From Callaeas wilsoni (Eukaryota > Chordata > Aves > Passeriformes > Callaeidae), in NCBI GenBank assembly GCA_013398955.1, contig VWPU01010190.1, forward strand, positions 1 through 64,000: a stretch of DNA of 64,000 nt. Direction: 5' to 3'. Shown in pieces: positions 60,350 to 64,000 of this stretch. The position numbers were made by a program, and so were the translations under genes. Each line of letters starts with the position of its first letter. Position 1 is the stretch's first letter. The notes beneath the pieces are model-generated. The model was not told the DNA's origin and did not search any database. It was given only the letters and a program-made list of their open reading frames with translations.

Positions 60350-63300
60350 GTAAGTATCTGTTTGGAATCACTCAAAATAAGAAAAAAGTGTTTCACAGAA
60401 AATAGTTAAGTCTGAAATTAGTTTGTTTGGTTTTTTTTACGTTTGGTAGGAAAAATTATCTCGTGGATTTGAGCTGAGAAATCAAAAGGCTTGTTCTTGG
60501 GAAGATTTTGTGACGGGTGCTGTCTGGCAGAGATGCCTGGGGTTTTTCTGAGCTAGTCAGACCTGAGTGTGCTTTGCTGTGCTTTCATGTTCACGCTGCC
60601 GTTCCTGATGGCGCAGCTTCGAGTAGTCCTGCAGTGTTCCCTGGACCCTTCCTGATCCTACCCACAGACCATCTCACTCAGAGCATGTGCTCCTTTTTAT
60701 CCCTGAGAGAAATGAGTAGAGCTTCCAGGAGGGGCTCAGTTGAGATGCATAAAGCAAAACTGCTTTTAGGAGCACCAGAATGAAATAAAAATTACTTTTG
60801 ATCGTCAGTGGTTGAAGGCATGATCCAAAGTCTGTTGATTTTTGTAGAAAAGCTTCGTGGCGGGAGGATGGTATTCCCTGGAAGCCTCTGGTGTTCTTTT
60901 AAAAGGAGATGGGGTGAGTGTTTCTTGCAGGGAGAGTCAGCCTTTAAGCTGTGTGTAGCACAGGAAAAGAGCAGAGCCATGAGTGTGCTCGAAGCCTGCC
61001 TGGGAAAAGCGGTGATGGCCAGCTCAGGGCATCACTCCTTCCTCCAGCCGAACGCAGCGTGGGTGGAGAGAGCTCTCCCAGACCTCCAGAGCTGCTTCTG
61101 GTCCCAGCTGGACAGAACTGATGTGAATTTCAGTAAGAGACATGTAGGAGTGCACTGCTAAATTCGTGAAAATGCCAGGTTACTGAGCTGTGTCACCTGG
61201 AGCAGATCTCCCCAGTGACAGCACAAATCCTTATTGTTGGATGTGAGCTGTTTACAGACTTGAGCTGCTGAATGATCCCAAATTCCTCTGCTCAGATCAA
61301 ATAGGACAGAAAGGCACAAACCTCCTTACTTCTAAGCCCAGTTTGTGTTTTAAAACTCAGAGTTTTCAGTTGTAATTATCTGCAGTTGTGGAAGCTCTCA
61401 GCTTTAATTGGCTCACGAACAAATTTTTCTTTTCTTGTGGAGAAACAGGACACATGGATTTTATTTCATCTTTGCAGCATTTCCTAGCATAATCTTGGAG
61501 GCACAATTATATTTTAAGCAGCTCTTATACGAGTGCCAAAGGCAAACTGACTCTGTGAATTGACCCCAGCAGCACTGCAGGGACTTGCAAACACTCCTTT
61601 TTCTGAGAGCAAGGAAACACAAAGGTGTTAGCAGTGCAACGCTTCCCTTTTCAAGTATCCTAGTAAATACATCATCTGCCATGTGCAGTTGTGGTAAAAT
61701 ATGGGGTTATAAACTCATGTAGAACGTAGAAAAGACAGAAGGGAAAGATCAGAAACCTGAGAAGTGCAAGGCCAGAAATCACAGGAAAAGGAAAAGAAAA
61801 AAAAAGCTAAATAAAATACTATTTTGAAATGTTTTTCAATATCAAGAGTTGAAAGAAGTGAGAACAGTATTGAGGCAAGGTCTGAATTTAAACTTACCAA
61901 AGTTGTCAGTACCCAGTGAGCAAATTACGTGGCCAAGTCATGATGTATGGATATGTTTTACAATTGTTTGGGTTTTTTTATGATAGGCGTGTGGGATGAA
62001 AAGGAAAGCCATCAATTTAGGAATACAGATTATTGTATCTACATTTATAATATGAAGACTTTGGTTCCTTTAGGTCAGATTCTTATCTTTGCAATACTGA
62101 ATTCTCAATGTTAGCTTTAGCAGGTGTTATTTTTAGAAAACCCTACACGCTAATGTAAATATGAAACTGAAAATTTTAAATCTGTCCTGGCTCATGTAAT
62201 GTAGCATGTTTTGTGTCTTCCTGTTCCCTAGAAGAAAAAGAAGTTATGTTAAGCTGCATTTCTTCGGCAGCTTTTTAGAGACTTAAAGCTAAGGTTGCCA
62301 GCAATCCCTTTATCTATTAAACATGTCCCCAAATGAAATATAAAACTGCAAACTGTCACTGAAGTTACAGGAGGTTCCCTTGTGGGATGATTATTTGAGC
62401 CTAATAAATTCTGCCTAGCTCTTGAGAAAGAACAGTTGGATATCTGTGGGAGTATAGGAGGTAATTTCTTGACCCACACAGCTCCAAATTGTCATCCTAA
62501 GGTTTATTTCATGATCAGAAGTACTACTTTCAAAAAAAAGAAAAAGAAAAGTATTCAGGTCCAAGGAGAACATGTAGCTTTTATAGGGAACACTGATTAG
62601 TTGTGTAGATGATATCATTTCCCAGATACTTGACTTTTCTGAGTCTCAGAGTGGTACTGTTGGGACTGATGGAGGAGCACCCTGTTCCTACTGCCAGCAG
62701 TGTTAGATGAGAACTGGGGGCTGATAACAAGTGCTGTCTTTCCTGCTGTTCAGCTGTCCCTGCTTTCTTTCTTACATTGTCAGCCGTGGTATGATTATCA
62801 TTATATTCTGGGTGTTGAGAGAAAAATCTTTGAAAATGAGTACTTACCAATGTCCTTGGTAAGAATGTTGCTTTAATTGTACGTCCATTCTTTTTGGAAA
62901 GGGGACTCTATGAAACATCTTGATCCAGGCAACATACACTTAGTAAATGTATAAAACCAGAAGATATCAGAACGGAAGAGTAGAGTATTAGCAGAGAAGT
63001 GGGGTTTGCTTTCCATCTCAGTAGAAGGGAAAAGGGAAAAGGGGAGGGGGGAGGGAAGGGAGGGAAGGGGGGAGGGAAGGAAGGAAGGAAGGAAGGGAGG
63101 GAGGGAGGGAGGGAGGGAGGGAGGGAGGGAGGGAGGGAGGGAGGGAGGGAGGGAGGGAGGGAGGGAGGGAGGGAGGGAGGGAGGGAGGGAGGGAGGGAGG
63201 GAGGGAGGGAGGGAGGGAGGGAGGGAGGGAGGGAGGGAGGGAGGGAGGGAGGGAGGGAGGGAGGGAGGGAGGGAGGGAGGGAGGGAGGGAGGGAGGGAGG

Positions 63301-64000
63301 GAGGGGAGGAGGGAAGGAAGGAAGGAAGGAGATGAGTGATTTTATGATGGGGATGAAGTTTGATGTGATCTGTTGTTTGGGGTTTGTTTCAAATTGCTGA
63401 AAGCTAGTAGCCATTTCAAAGGTGCATGACTATGATAAGGCTTCTGTATTCATGCAAGGATGTCTGGAGGTAAATTTAAACTTCCAGACCATGGCTCCCA
63501 GATGCCTGAGTATCAAGGCTGAATCCTGGAAGGAAACCTGTACCAGTGGAATGGGGTGCTGGTGTGAACCCTGAGTGTGAACTGAGTACAGTTCCGTGTA
63601 CACAAGCTGAGATTAAGGCCCAGGACCTGATTATGCTGTAAACTTCAGCATAAAGATTGTGTGAACATTCATCCATTAGCAGCTGCAAAGCAAGCTGCAA
63701 TACTCAAATAGTGGGTCATTGTATTGCTGTGTAAAAATTTATGTCCATCTGGATGGCTGGACTGCCTAACAGATCTCTTGCAGAAACCAGTTGTGTTGGC
63801 TGGCACTAGTTTTCTTTCCAGAATTGTAATCAGTAGCCCATAAAAATTTAAATAGATTAAAACACTTTCCTTTCTTGCGTTTGTTCTCCTAAACCACTGA
63901 TAATGTTTCACACTCAGTTTCCTTCTGATGTAATACACGCAGTGTAGCTATATATTAGAGAGCTGCACGGTAATTGCCTGAAAAAGTGATTACCATCTTT
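60350..64000 (+). other. DPP10: DPP10 intron downstream of e14 (5' part)
   Basis: Starts with donor gtaagt. The next DPP10 exon, expected to encode a DEEPGGQLV-like sequence, was not found, so the intron continues past the right edge. It holds a modestly GC-richer stretch (60500-61250) without a recognisable gene and the long homopurine tract at 63023-63332. Confidence 0.85.
63023..63332. repeat. 310-nt homopurine tract with (GGGA)n microsatellite
   Basis: No C or T occurs on the + strand over 310 bases. The core, 63095-63304, is about 52 uninterrupted GGGA units. It is flanked on both sides by GGAA units and on the left also by irregular G/A runs. The G-rich strand is the sense strand of DPP10. 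Long open frames of Gly-Arg-Glu-Gly (+) or Pro-Ser-Leu-Pro (-) type are trivial products of the repeat. Confidence 0.97.

Noticed and set aside
62908..63414. Frames of Pro-Ser-Leu-Pro (-) and Gly-Arg-Glu-Gly (+) repeats
   Set aside because: Direct translation of the GGGA microsatellite; the unit of 4 bases gives a 12-base, four-residue period in every frame.
60350..64000. Search for the next DPP10 exon (DEEPGGQLV-type)
   Set aside because: No matching sequence with acceptor was found; it probably lies beyond the right edge.
1..64000. CRISPR arrays, operons, rRNA or tRNA genes
   Set aside because: The window is intron-rich vertebrate DNA; no spaced identical repeats or recognisable RNA genes were seen by eye.

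Overview
The window is vertebrate nuclear DNA, most probably avian. Fourteen short GT-AG exons on the + strand spell a contiguous piece of DPP10 (inactive dipeptidyl peptidase 10, DPPY/KChAP-type auxiliary subunit of Kv4 potassium channels). A bird is suggested by three things: a CR1 LINE 3' fragment, a short solo LTR of retroviral type, and introns that are compact compared with the megabase-scale mammalian gene. Another CR1-bearing sauropsid cannot be excluded from the sequence alone. A run of 10 Ns shows that it comes from an assembly.

Layout: 1-15000 is intron; no earlier DPP10 exon was found there. Exons e1 and e2 (15001-15053, 15154-15235) are separated by only 100 bp. A 19.3 kb intron follows and holds a GC-rich minisatellite (27965-28520, with the N gap), a GC-rich flank and an antisense CR1 piece. 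Exons e3 to e14 then lie between 34533 and 60349 in introns of 0.1 to 4.3 kb. The intron after e11 carries a 28-bp tandem duplication and an antisense solo LTR (55512-55817). The intron after e14 contains a 310-nt uninterrupted homopurine tract with about 52 GGGA units. The next expected coding exon lies beyond the window.

The 14 exons join in one frame to 1259 nt (419 codons plus 2 nt). By alignment from memory they correspond to roughly residues 148-566 of the ~796-residue human protein. This is most of the extracellular eight-bladed beta-propeller plus the first strands of the alpha/beta-hydrolase domain. The cytoplasmic tail, membrane anchor, first propeller part and degenerate catalytic site are outside. 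Two N-glycosylation sequons, three of the DPP4-type disulfide pairs and the DPP4-type Glu-Glu motif are visible.

I found no second gene, RNA gene, CRISPR array or novel multi-gene system. The noteworthy items are structural. They include an exact 30-bp direct repeat bracketing e1+e2 whose recombination would delete 45 codons in frame, several frame-preserving exons, the two G-rich repeat tracts, and a few AT-rich homeodomain/POU-like blocks that may be conserved non-coding elements.
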